DNA from: Prosthecochloris marina
GTDB lineage: Bacteria; Bacteroidota; Chlorobiia; Chlorobiales; Chlorobiaceae
DNA length: 64,000 nt
NCBI RefSeq assembly: GCF_003182595.1
Contig: NZ_PDNZ01000011.1
Coordinates: forward strand, 1-64,000
Direction: 5' to 3'
A model generated the notes under the pieces. The model worked only from the letters and a program-made list of their open reading frames with translations. It did not search any database and was not told the DNA's origin. The translations under genes were made by a program, and so were the position numbers. Positions 54,981 to 63,808 of this stretch are shown here, in pieces. The stretch's first letter is position 1, and each line of letters opens with the position of its first letter.

Positions 54981-55064
54981 AATTATGTTCTGGTTTCCTG
55001 GAGTAAATACCTTTCATGTTTCGTTGTGGTGGTAAACCTGGTCCAGTCGTGTTGGTTAGTAAGA

Positions 55065-57179
55065 TCAGAAGTTATAACAGGCCCCAATACCGAAGGCTCG
55101 CGGATCGCCGTAGGACGCAACCGCCTTCATACTGGCCGTTTGGAATGATGTGATATATTCTTCATCGGTCAGGTTGTTACAGTAGGCGTAAATATCATAC
55201 CCCTCGAAGCGATAACCGACCTTGACATCAGCGGTGATGTAGCTATCCAGCTCGTCGAACTCATTGTTGGAACTATCGTAATAGGGAACCTCGCCCAGAC
55301 TCCTAACATCCCCACGAGCGTAAATCCCATTGGGGTGGTAGTAGGCGAGACCGATCCGCGCCGTATGCGATGGAGTTCCAGAGATCGATTCACCGTCGTA
55401 ATCAACAGTGCCGGTATCGTAGTCGTCATATTCTGCCTCGATGATGCCGAGTGCTGCTGTCAATTCAATAGAATCGGTCAGAAAATAGGTCAACTCCAGC
55501 TCCGCGCCCAGAGAGTAAGCGCCGCCGGCGTTATCTGTCACCCACATATCAATCTCATTGTCGTATTTACTGATTTGGATACCATCGATGTCCATATAAA
55601 AGACGGCGGCGGCAAGACGTGCGCGGGCAAACTCCGCCTTGGCCCCAATTTCGTAGTTGATCGACTGCTCCGGCCCAAAGCTGATGTCTTCCTCTGAACC
55701 AGAGGAGGCATAAAAGTTGAAACCGCCGGGCATATAACCTTTCGCCACAGAAGCGTAAGTGATCCAGGTGTCATTCAATTTGTATGAGAGTGCAACCTTG
55801 GGCAAGAAAACGTCCCAGGTCTCATCGGGCTGAATCGAGTAGATGAGATCACTGCTGGCCCCGACCAGTCCATAGTAGGTATCCAGGTCCATCTCTTTGT
55901 CGATCCGCTGATAACGTGCCCCGAGAGTCAGTTCAAAGCTGTCGAGAAAGGGAATCATTATCTGCCCGAACAGGGCCTGGGTCTCACTTTCAGTTTTGGA
56001 TCGATAACTCATTTCGTAGTCATTTCCGGAGAAAGACATCTGTATTCCATCGGGGCCTTTCTTTATATCCTCAGTATCAAAATATGCACCGGCAACCCAA
56101 CGTACGCCCTCCGTATTATTGCTTGATAACCTCAGTTCCTCGGTCCAGGTTTCAGAGTCGGTTGCGCTAAAGCCAATAAGCCCGTCATAACTGGTATTTG
56201 CCTGGGCATCGCGATCGTTGATACCATCAGTTTCAACATCTCTATGGGTGGTCGTTGAAGTCAGGGTCACCGAATCGAACTCATACTTCAGATGAAGACT
56301 CTGCGCCATCACTTCTGTCTCTTCAACAAAGTCTTCATCGAAAGAACTGTGCTCGGCATCGTCCCGGTCGAACTCACTGGCTCTTGTTCCGCTAGGCAGA
56401 CCGTAACCTGTGATCCCATATATTTCGGAGTAATCGTTTGACAGGGTGAGCTTGGCGGTGAACCTGTCGGTCGGCGTATACAGCAGGTAGCTCCCCAGAT
56501 TGTAGAGGCTGCTCTTGTTGAATTCATCGTCACCAGTGTAGTCGTTTGTGATCCAGCCGTCATCTTGCTGATAGCGACCGTTCAGCCCGAGATAAAGCTT
56601 GTCCTCAATAAGGGAGCCACTGACATTAAGAGAGCCCTCCATGTCGTTGTAGCTGCCGTATCCGGCGCCGATACTTCCATGCCATTCGTTTACCGGCTCT
56701 TTGGTAACCACCTTGATAACTCCACCGATGGCATCCTTTCCGTAAAGCGTACCCTGAGGGCCACGCAGAACCTCGACCCGTTCGGCATTGACCAGCGAAG
56801 CGTCATAACCGTACTGGTTGGTAGAGGGTACCCCGTCAATATAAATGACCACAGGGTTGTTGCTGGTTAACAACGAGGTGCTCAAGCCCCTGAAGTTCAC
56901 TTGACCGGCATAGCTAGAAGTATAATTCATATTAGGGATCTCACTGATGATGCCGGTAACATCTTTGATCTCCTTCTCCTTAAGGACCTCATCGTCGATG
57001 ACCGTGATACTTTGGGGAACGTCCTGAACATCCTCCTCGATTTTATTGGCGGTCACGATCATTTCCGGCATTTCCATCGTGGCACCTGACTCCTCCTCAC
57101 TGCACCATGACATAGCCGGCACAAAGGAGCAGACAGAGCCTATACAAAAGGCAAACACTATTATTTTTCCAAAACGCAC
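55065..57179 (-). CDS. TonB-dependent outer-membrane receptor 3
   Basis: The 704-residue protein has a signal peptide (GKIIVFAFCIGSVCSFVPAMSWC), a TonB-box-like MPEMIVTANKIEE, a plug with DVPQSITVIDDEVLKEKEI and VERVEVLRGPQGTLYGKDAIGG-like sequence (AERVEVLRGPQGTLYGKDAI), and a barrel ending FGIGACYNF. It resembles the large group of siderophore/cobalamin receptors. With the ATPase and M1-fused permease downstream it forms the third receptor plus ABC-2 module in the window. A repeat element lies 64 bases upstream of its start. Confidence 0.9.
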   Translation of the reverse strand: MRFGKIIVFAFCIGSVCSFVPAMSWCSEEESGATMEMPEMIVTANKIEEDVQDVPQSITVIDDEVLKEKEIKDVTGIISEIPNMNYTSSYAGQVNFRGLSTSLLTSNNPVVIYIDGVPSTNQYGYDASLVNAERVEVLRGPQGTLYGKDAIGGVIKVVTKEPVNEWHGSIGAGYGSYNDMEGSLNVSGSLIEDKLYLGLNGRYQQDDGWITNDYTGDDEFNKSSLYNLGSYLLYTPTDRFTAKLTLSNDYSEIYGITGYGLPSGTRASEFDRDDAEHSSFDEDFVEETEVMAQSLHLKYEFDSVTLTSTTTHRDVETDGINDRDAQANTSYDGLIGFSATDSETWTEELRLSSNNTEGVRWVAGAYFDTEDIKKGPDGIQMSFSGNDYEMSYRSKTESETQALFGQIMIPFLDSFELTLGARYQRIDKEMDLDTYYGLVGASSDLIYSIQPDETWDVFLPKVALSYKLNDTWITYASVAKGYMPGGFNFYASSGSEEDISFGPEQSINYEIGAKAEFARARLAAAVFYMDIDGIQISKYDNEIDMWVTDNAGGAYSLGAELELTYFLTDSIELTAALGIIEAEYDDYDTGTVDYDGESISGTPSHTARIGLAYYHPNGIYARGDVRSLGEVPYYDSSNNEFDELDSYITADVKVGYRFEGYDIYAYCNNLTDEEYITSFQTASMKAVASYGDPRAFGIGACYNF

Positions 57180-57242
57180 TTTCTTTTTCTCCAGTTAATT
57201 TATGGGCATATCAACTACCCTGTTGTTTGAAAGATATTTGCA

Positions 57243-57330
57243 CCTAAACTGAGCGTCCCGACTTGTCGGGATACAGCGGCATTCCTTGCGCCTCGTATCT
57301 CCGACATGCTCGACAATCACTCAATTTAGG
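57243..57330. repeat. 88-bp repeat element with inverted ends, complete copy
   Basis: CCTAAACTGAG at 57243-57253 and CTCAATTTAGG at 57320-57330 are near-perfect inverted ends. The inside contains a CCCGACTTGTCGGG dyad and further short dyads. A split copy is at 50256-50470. No coding capacity; a small non-autonomous or REP-like element between TonB receptor 3 and the methyltransferase. Confidence 0.65.
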
Positions 57331-57470
57331 TTGCATAAAAATCGAAGGCGATAATCCATATACATGTTCGGGACAGATGGCTGGAGCCCGGGCGACAACA
57401 TCATAGGTGATCGGCGAACAGATTGCATTTTTACAATACTCCCATAATGAAAATCTGTATCGACTCGCAA

Positions 57471-58295
57471 CTAACGGGAAGATCCGATTCTCATATGCAC
57501 CATCGAACACACACCCAGCATATCCGTAATGGCTCCCATGATTTTAAATTGCAGCGCAATCCCTTTTTTCATCCCCTTTGACATGGGGAATGAACGTATC
57601 ACCCTGATCCTCTGATCCCACTTTTCGAGCGACGATACCGGCTTCAGTCCCCATCCGCCATCCATGGACATCCCCATCCCACCTTTTTTCAACACCTGCT
57701 TTTTTGCAATCTTCATTCCCATAGGCGAGAGTGCATCGAAGAAAAACTCACATTCGTTGAAATGATCTGCCGCTTTCATGAAAAATGTTTTGATCTGTTC
57801 TTCATCGAAATACATGAACACACCCCCGGCCAGGAACAGCAAACCGTCCCGAACCTCTATTTTTTCAAACCATTGTGTATCCAGGAATGAAGAAGCGATA
57901 CTTTTGTGCCTGTCGCTGTCTTCATAGAAGCGCCTTCTTAACTCGATCACATCCGGCAGGTCCAGTTCATAAAACATGATCGTACCGTTATCGATACGGC
58001 TGAAGGTGGTGTCCATCCCGCAGCCGATATTGACTATGGTCGCTTCGGGATGTTTTTTTATGAACTCACGAGCCACTCTGTCCGTATGCAGACTTCGTGA
58101 GACCCAGCCGTGCTGTGACATGGCCTGGGTTTTTTCGATATCCGAAAAATCGTAATCAATTCGTTGAATAATCTCCACCGCACGTTCGTCAATTAACCGC
58201 GGGCTGCTCTTTTGTGTTTCATATGCCCTGCCCCATAAAGGCAGTAACAGGGTTTCCTCAATAGAGCCTGTCTTGATCTTGATTTTTTGAGCCAT
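57471..58295 (-). CDS. PPM1/LCMT-family SAM methyltransferase
   Basis: The 274-residue protein has the layout of leucine carboxyl methyltransferase-like enzymes: an early RAYETQKSSPRLIDERAVE, the SAM loop ATIVNIGCGMDTTFSRID, an acidic ELDLPDVIELRR and GVFMYFDEEQIKTFF. In bacteria this family methylates carboxyl or hydroxyl groups of small molecules and polyketides and is often found in siderophore loci. It precedes TonB receptor 3 on the same strand, 290 bases away, with the 88-bp repeat between. Confidence 0.82.
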   Translation of the reverse strand: MAQKIKIKTGSIEETLLLPLWGRAYETQKSSPRLIDERAVEIIQRIDYDFSDIEKTQAMSQHGWVSRSLHTDRVAREFIKKHPEATIVNIGCGMDTTFSRIDNGTIMFYELDLPDVIELRRRFYEDSDRHKSIASSFLDTQWFEKIEVRDGLLFLAGGVFMYFDEEQIKTFFMKAADHFNECEFFFDALSPMGMKIAKKQVLKKGGMGMSMDGGWGLKPVSSLEKWDQRIRVIRSFPMSKGMKKGIALQFKIMGAITDMLGVCSMVHMRIGSSR

Positions 58296-58826
58296 ATCTC
58301 ATTCTGTCATTTATAATGCACTTATTCCCCCCACCTGTCGGGAGGAAGAGAAAACTGATAAAGAGCCGCATTTGTCGAACCCCTACGGAATTGCCGATCA
58401 ATTCAGGTACAATTTCGCTCTGCTTCCCCACCCCGCTCCCGAATCGTGGAGACGCACTAAATATACAAAGTCTAAATACAAATAAAACCCATAACACATG
58501 GTTTTTTCATGATAAACTGCCGAAAGACAATCTTTCAACCAGTACACTAAGGCAACGTTCTTCAGAAGGAAAACAACGAGGGGACTATCTCAGGAGGCCC
58601 GAAACAGCACGTTCGGAGAAAACGGAATCACCGGAACCGACACCGTTCATAAGAACGGCTCTATACATTTCACAACACAACCTCCTTGCTGGTCAACCTG
58701 CAGGGATTTCATTCGCTTTACGTCCAAAGCTGGGTTCATGACGATGGAGAAAGTCGCTCATAACCATATCACGCGAATTGTAAAGGTGATAGGTTATGGT
58801 AGCCTCTATCTCAAGGTTCAACACCC
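58296..58826. other. Gene-poor region with partial metal box
   Basis: This 531-base stretch has one long open frame (58316-58741, forward) of Pro/Arg/Ser-rich composition without motifs, which I take as chance. GTCTAAATACAAATAAAA at 58470-58487 matches one half of the conserved metal box and would face the methyltransferase gene. A segment near 58350 (ATAAAGAGCCGCATTTGT) resembles one near 50381 (GTAAAGAACCGCATGTGT) inside the interrupted repeat. I see nothing else. Confidence 0.4.
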
Positions 58827-59999
58827 TCACCGTTCACTCATAGACTCATGAAAAACCTTGATGATCGGTTTGGTCAGATAGCTCAACACGGTTTTTTCAC
58901 CGGTACGAATATCGATATTGGTCGTCATGCCTGGCAGGATTTCTATCTCCTTGCCACGGCGAAGTAACGCCTCGTCCTCATCGAGACCGATGTGTACACG
59001 ATAATAGAGAAGTTCTCCCTGGGGAGCCATCTCGGCAATGGCATCCGGGCTGATATAGACTACCGATCCTTTCAGCATGCCATAAATTGAGTAGTCATAA
59101 GCATCGAGCTTGACACTTGCTGGCATACCGACGTGGACAAAACCGATATCGGCAGGCCGGAGTTTTCCTTCGACGATCAGCCGGCTTGTAGTGGGCAGGA
59201 TCTCCATGACGACCTCACCCGGCCGTACCCGCGCCCCTTGTGTGGTGAGGTTGATTTTCTTGACCATCCCGTCGACAGGTGACCGGATATCGAGTTGCTC
59301 CACTGTAAAGGACCGTTCAGCAAGAATCTGTTGCTGGGCACGCAGGTCCTCCTCCATTTTGGTCATCTCTTTCTGGGCATCCTCGAAAAACTGGTTTTGC
59401 CGTTTTTGAAGCTGGCCGGTGATCTCGACTATCTGACGCTCCAGGCGCAATACCTCGATACGGCCAACATCTCCACTCTGCAAAAGGGGCTTGGTCATGG
59501 CAAGTTCTTTTTTTGCCAGAACCAGCAATTCATTCAGAGTCCGTAAATCGGTTTCGAGCGCCTCCTTACGTCGAAAGTAGAGGTGCTCCTGGTTGGCAAC
59601 AAATTCCGGGAAGTCACCAAGCGTGGGAGGAAACTTCATGGGTGTACCGAGCACTTCGGCCCGAAGCCGCACCAGAGCAGCTTCAAGCGCAGCGACCTTG
59701 CCAAAACTGTCATTCTGCGCCACTTCGGCCTTTGTTCGTTCCATATGAGCGAGTGCCTGGCCTTTTTTGACCGACTGTCCTTCCTCGACAATCACCTCCT
59801 GAATGATCCCGTCAATGGCCGACTGGATCACCTGATTTCGTGTTTTGGCAATGACCATGCCCCGAGCATGGGTAACCTCTTCCATCTTTGCGATGGAGGC
59901 CCACAGAAAAAATACCACGGTTATCACTGCTGCAATTATCACCAGTTTACTGGCCCAATCCGTCTGATTCAGGCTGCCAAAGCGTTCTTGTCGACTCAT
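58827..59999 (-). CDS. Type I secretion membrane-fusion protein (HlyD family)
   Basis: The 390-residue protein has one N-terminal membrane segment (KLVIIAAVITVVFFLWASIAK), a lipoyl-like half (GIIQEVIVEEGQSVKKGQALAHME), a long coiled-coil hairpin (about residues 90-235) and the second half with TQGARVRPGEVVMEI and GLDEDEALLRRGKEIEILPGMTTNIDIRTGEKTVLSYL. It bridges the inner-membrane ABC protein and the TolC channel. Its start overlaps the ABC gene stop by four bases. Confidence 0.92.
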   Translation of the reverse strand: MSRQERFGSLNQTDWASKLVIIAAVITVVFFLWASIAKMEEVTHARGMVIAKTRNQVIQSAIDGIIQEVIVEEGQSVKKGQALAHMERTKAEVAQNDSFGKVAALEAALVRLRAEVLGTPMKFPPTLGDFPEFVANQEHLYFRRKEALETDLRTLNELLVLAKKELAMTKPLLQSGDVGRIEVLRLERQIVEITGQLQKRQNQFFEDAQKEMTKMEEDLRAQQQILAERSFTVEQLDIRSPVDGMVKKINLTTQGARVRPGEVVMEILPTTSRLIVEGKLRPADIGFVHVGMPASVKLDAYDYSIYGMLKGSVVYISPDAIAEMAPQGELLYYRVHIGLDEDEALLRRGKEIEILPGMTTNIDIRTGEKTVLSYLTKPIIKVFHESMSER

Positions 60000-62140
60000 G
60001 ATGATCTAGTTGGGGCAGGTGGGCGAGATTGTGCGGCTCCGGGGGCGCGCAGACTGTTGAGCACCTTATCACGCGCTCCGTCAAGCGCAACGCCGCCTGG
60101 CACCAGCACCACAATCCGGTCAACCAGGCGCAGCAGTGCCGGTTTATGTGTTATGAGCACCATGGAATCTTCAGCACCGATCTGTTCAGCAAGCGCGTTC
60201 ATGACTCGCTGCTCGAAGCGGTCATCCATGGAAGAGGTCGGTTCATCCAGGAGCCAAATTCGGGGAGAGGAAAGCATGAGCCGCGTCAAACCGATCAACT
60301 GCCGCTGACCGTCCGAAACACCCGCACCACCTTCAGAGATCAGCAGATCAAGCCCTTTGGGATGCTGTGCAATCAGATCACTCAAGCCGGTCTTCCGACA
60401 GACCTCCATCACAGCCGAGTCAGGCAGCCGTTTCAACCCGAACAGGAGGTTATCGCGTAGCGTACCCCCAAAAAGATGCACCTGCTGAGGAAGATAGCCA
60501 GCATGTTCTGTCAGCACATGACGCGACACCTGGTGCAGGTCGAGACCGTCAATGAGCACTGTACCCGATGTGGGCTTGTAAAGGCCGGCAAGGATTTTTA
60601 ATAGGGTACTTTTGCCCGATCCCACCATACCGAGCACAGCAACTTTCTCGCCAGGCACGAGGTGAAGCCGATCGATGGACAGCACCGGCCTGTTGTCTCC
60701 ATAAGCGAAGCGAACATTCTCAAGCACAAAATTTCCCTTGAGACTGTTGGGCGCCAGGGGGCGATCAACACCATGGTTATCCTGTTCCAGGGTGAAAAAA
60801 CGTTCAATGTTTTCATACGCGATTTTGGCATGCCCCCACTGGACGATCAGGCCCGGCAGCATCCCGATCGGCGCCAGCACCCGGCCCGACAAAATCGCAC
60901 AGGCGATAATGCCACCTGTCGTCAGGCTCGATGTCGAAGCAAGCCATGCACCGGTCGCAACCAACAGAATATAACTTATCTGCTGCATAAACGCTGTCAG
61001 GTGCATCGATGCTTCACTGAATCGCCGGGTCAGAGCTTCGTCGTCGATAACCTTGCGATTCAGTTGGTCCCAGGCACTGATGACCTGCCAGGCACCGCCG
61101 CTCGACTTTATGGTTTCGGCCCCATCGAGCGCATCGACGAGCATCCCGAGCTTACGGTTCGATATCCCTGCACTCTCTCTGGTATGGTCTTCGATCCGCC
61201 GGCGAAACAACAGGCCAACAAGGATCGACAAACAGAAAAAACACAGTGCAACCAGCGCCACCAGCGGTCCGGCGATCGCCATGATAACCAGTAGGAATAC
61301 CACACCGAACGGCAGGTCGATCAGCGTATACATCGTCGCCGTCGAGGCAAACGTGCGAATCGCTTCATACCCCCGAACTTGAGCCGCCAGTGAACCCACG
61401 CTCGAGGGAAACTGGTCCATCCGGATCTGTAACAGCCGGTGAAAAATCCGATGCGACAACTCCTGATCCATACCGCGAACAAAACGCTCCATAATGAAGC
61501 TTCGCGACAGTCGGACCACCAGGTCCAGCGCCATGATCATCAGCACCCCTACCGTCAGCACTGTCAACGTCTGCATGCCGCCCGTCGGAATCACCCGGTC
61601 ATAAACCTGCAGGGAGTAGAACGAGACAAACAACGCGAATACATTGATCAGCACCGACGCAACCCCTGCTTTGACAAACACCGAAATCTTGTCGCGAACC
61701 GACTGGCGGAATATGTCGAAAAAGCTCGGGACCTTGAACGCCCCGTCATGCTGGTGACGTAACGAGACAAAACTGGAACCTGGAGGGATCACGGATACCT
61801 GCAGTACCCCGTTCGGGCTCTCGAGCATCCAGCCTCCCTGTTCGGTCCGTCCGTAAATGATTCCGCTTTCAATACCCGGTATCGCACAGACCATCGGCAG
61901 CATGTTGGACACCGGTTCATCAGTATGCTCCCTGTCGGCCATCCCCAGCAGGGTCAAGAGGGTGTCGAGTGCCTCTCCTGGAGGGACTGGCGAGTTGGCA
62001 GAAGCGCGATCATCGAGATGATGCTGCAGCGCTTCCAACCGTGCCGACGGCACCCCCATCGTCCTGCCTTCGAGGGCACAGCAACGCTCTGCAAGCCAGT
62101 CGATATTCATTTGGGAAGTAAACGATGCATGATGGGACAT
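59996..62140 (-). CDS. Type I secretion ABC ATPase/permease (LapB-like)
   Basis: The 714-residue protein has an N-terminal ~150-residue domain related to C39 peptidase but without its catalytic Cys, a six-segment membrane domain (FFDIFRQSVRDKISVFVKAG onwards) and a nucleotide-binding domain with GMVGSGKST, a variant signature GVSDGQRQLIG and IWLLDEPTSSMD. This is the type that exports large adhesins (LapB/RtxB-like). It lies 35 bases after the TolC-like gene. Confidence 0.92.
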   Translation of the reverse strand: MSHHASFTSQMNIDWLAERCCALEGRTMGVPSARLEALQHHLDDRASANSPVPPGEALDTLLTLLGMADREHTDEPVSNMLPMVCAIPGIESGIIYGRTEQGGWMLESPNGVLQVSVIPPGSSFVSLRHQHDGAFKVPSFFDIFRQSVRDKISVFVKAGVASVLINVFALFVSFYSLQVYDRVIPTGGMQTLTVLTVGVLMIMALDLVVRLSRSFIMERFVRGMDQELSHRIFHRLLQIRMDQFPSSVGSLAAQVRGYEAIRTFASTATMYTLIDLPFGVVFLLVIMAIAGPLVALVALCFFCLSILVGLLFRRRIEDHTRESAGISNRKLGMLVDALDGAETIKSSGGAWQVISAWDQLNRKVIDDEALTRRFSEASMHLTAFMQQISYILLVATGAWLASTSSLTTGGIIACAILSGRVLAPIGMLPGLIVQWGHAKIAYENIERFFTLEQDNHGVDRPLAPNSLKGNFVLENVRFAYGDNRPVLSIDRLHLVPGEKVAVLGMVGSGKSTLLKILAGLYKPTSGTVLIDGLDLHQVSRHVLTEHAGYLPQQVHLFGGTLRDNLLFGLKRLPDSAVMEVCRKTGLSDLIAQHPKGLDLLISEGGAGVSDGQRQLIGLTRLMLSSPRIWLLDEPTSSMDDRFEQRVMNALAEQIGAEDSMVLITHKPALLRLVDRIVVLVPGGVALDGARDKVLNSLRAPGAAQSRPPAPTRSS

Positions 62141-62175
62141 AACAAAAAGTCTTTGTACAACTAAAATACAACCAG

Positions 62176-63618
62176 TCAGCTCTCATCTGTATCGACATCC
62201 TCTACCGGTGAATCAGCCGGAGTTGACGCCTGATCATTGATCAGGCCGCCAAGCAGCTCCGGATCTGCCGAATACAGGCGTAGCCGATACAGGGAGCCCC
62301 AGTACGATGCCAGAAGATCGCCGGTTGCAACTTCGTTCTGAATCAGTTCACGTGCCGAGTTGAGCAGATCGAGCCAACTGACTTTGCCGGCAACAAACAA
62401 TCGCGTGTACGAATCGAGTACCGCTTGCGAATAACGCGTCTTGTCTCGGCTCAATGTATAGCGCGCCAGCGACACCTGACAAGACTCGTGCTCTTCATGG
62501 AGCACTGCTTCTAGATCGCGTCGCACGCTTTCCTCATTTTGCCGTGCTTTTTCAATGCCGGATCGCGCCGAACGGATCGCGCCAAGAGCCGCCAAACCGC
62601 CGCCGAACTCGTATTCCATCGTCATATAGACAGCGTTTTCGACATCCGTTCCCGAGAAATCACTCTGGTGTTCCGCCTTCAGCACTACCGTTGGCAACAG
62701 GTTGGCGAGCTCCTTCGAGCGCTGATGGCGGGCAACATCGATCGTTGCCGATGCACGCGCCAACATTGGGTTGCGATGCATCGCATGGTCACGGAGTGTA
62801 TCAAGAGCCGGTGGGGCTACCATTCCCTGATCGTCGACAAAAGAAAGGTCTTTCCCGGAAAGTCGCTGGCCGACCAGGAGCGAAAGATGGTCCAGTTCAG
62901 TATGCAAACCGGCTCTGGCCATCGACAGGTCGCTACGCTCTTGCAGCAGACGAGACGCCACCAACGAAACCTCCATCGATGACGATATCCCCGAAGCTTT
63001 CCGGCGTTCCATCATCGACGCATAGCGTTCCAACAACGACACTCCTTTGGTATGCGCTTCGATACGTACACGGTGGCAAAGGATGGCTTGATAGCGGTTG
63101 ACCACGTCGAGAGCGGTTGATAGCTGCGTCTCGCTTATCGACAGCTTGCTTGACCAAGCGATCGAACGTGCCGCCTGTAATCCGCTGGAAAGCTTACCAC
63201 CACTCCACAGGGGCTGGCGAATCCCGAAAACACCAACTCGATCACCGTCTCGGGCGTCATACCGCATATCAACATAGGGCACCGGCAAGTACTCCGCCCA
63301 AGCCGCATCTGCTCGCGATTCAGCGGCACGGTAGCCTGCAAGGCTTCCCAGAACCCGGGGGTTCGTCGTGATCGAAGCGCCGATCAGCCGATCCAGCGTC
63401 CACGGCTCGGCGATGTCTGACGACAATGCCGCACGCTCAGCCGGAACAACGGCATCAAGCACTGCAAAGTCTCTTTCCGGACTCCTGCCGGTACTCGTGA
63501 AAGCACAACCGTACAACAGCATGGGCAGCAGCAACAGTAAAGGAAACAAGAAACAGCGATAGCCAGCATGAGCCGCTCGAGCACAAAACAGCGGCAAACT
63601 CACGATGGCTTCGTTCAT
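62176..63618 (-). CDS. TolC-family outer-membrane channel, probable lipoprotein
   Basis: From ATG 63618 the product is 480 residues. It has an N-terminal hydrophobic segment ending in a lipobox-like LLYGC, then the TolC repeats of long helices and short strands (PYVDMRYDARDGDRVGVFGI, NRYQAILCHRVRIEAHTKG, TVVLKAEHQSDFSG). I prefer this start because GGTGGGG lies just upstream; an in-frame ATG 22 codons earlier (63684) is the alternative. It is the first gene of the tolC-like/ABC/HlyD set that would export the protein whose end lies just upstream. Confidence 0.87.
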   Translation of the reverse strand: MNEAIVSLPLFCARAAHAGYRCFLFPLLLLLPMLLYGCAFTSTGRSPERDFAVLDAVVPAERAALSSDIAEPWTLDRLIGASITTNPRVLGSLAGYRAAESRADAAWAEYLPVPYVDMRYDARDGDRVGVFGIRQPLWSGGKLSSGLQAARSIAWSSKLSISETQLSTALDVVNRYQAILCHRVRIEAHTKGVSLLERYASMMERRKASGISSSMEVSLVASRLLQERSDLSMARAGLHTELDHLSLLVGQRLSGKDLSFVDDQGMVAPPALDTLRDHAMHRNPMLARASATIDVARHQRSKELANLLPTVVLKAEHQSDFSGTDVENAVYMTMEYEFGGGLAALGAIRSARSGIEKARQNEESVRRDLEAVLHEEHESCQVSLARYTLSRDKTRYSQAVLDSYTRLFVAGKVSWLDLLNSARELIQNEVATGDLLASYWGSLYRLRLYSADPELLGGLINDQASTPADSPVEDVDTDES

Positions 63619-63768
63619 CGACACCCCACCGCGCGGCAGAATGAATACATATGGAAAAAATAAAGAAAACAAACGCTTTGCCATGAATACTGCTTATATG
63701 TGCTGCGCTATAGGTAATACTGTTGTTTCCGAAAGGTCCCGATAGATGGTTTACGACACCACGATGAT

Positions 63769-63797
63769 GAGCCGGGACAAACATCGTGTCCCGGCTC
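63769..63797. terminator. GC-rich hairpin between adhesin gene and secretion genes
   Basis: GAGCCGGGACA pairs perfectly with TGTCCCGGCTC around a seven-base loop, just after the stop of the adhesin gene. There is no T-run, so it may be a weak terminator or a stabilising 3' stem that separates the adhesin message from the secretion genes. Confidence 0.55.
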
Positions 63798-63808
63798 ACC
63801 TCGCCTCT

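Noticed and set aside
58316..58741. A 141-codon forward frame downstream of the secretion genes
   Set aside because: Low-complexity Pro/Arg/Ser/Thr composition and no recognisable domain; no ribosome site.
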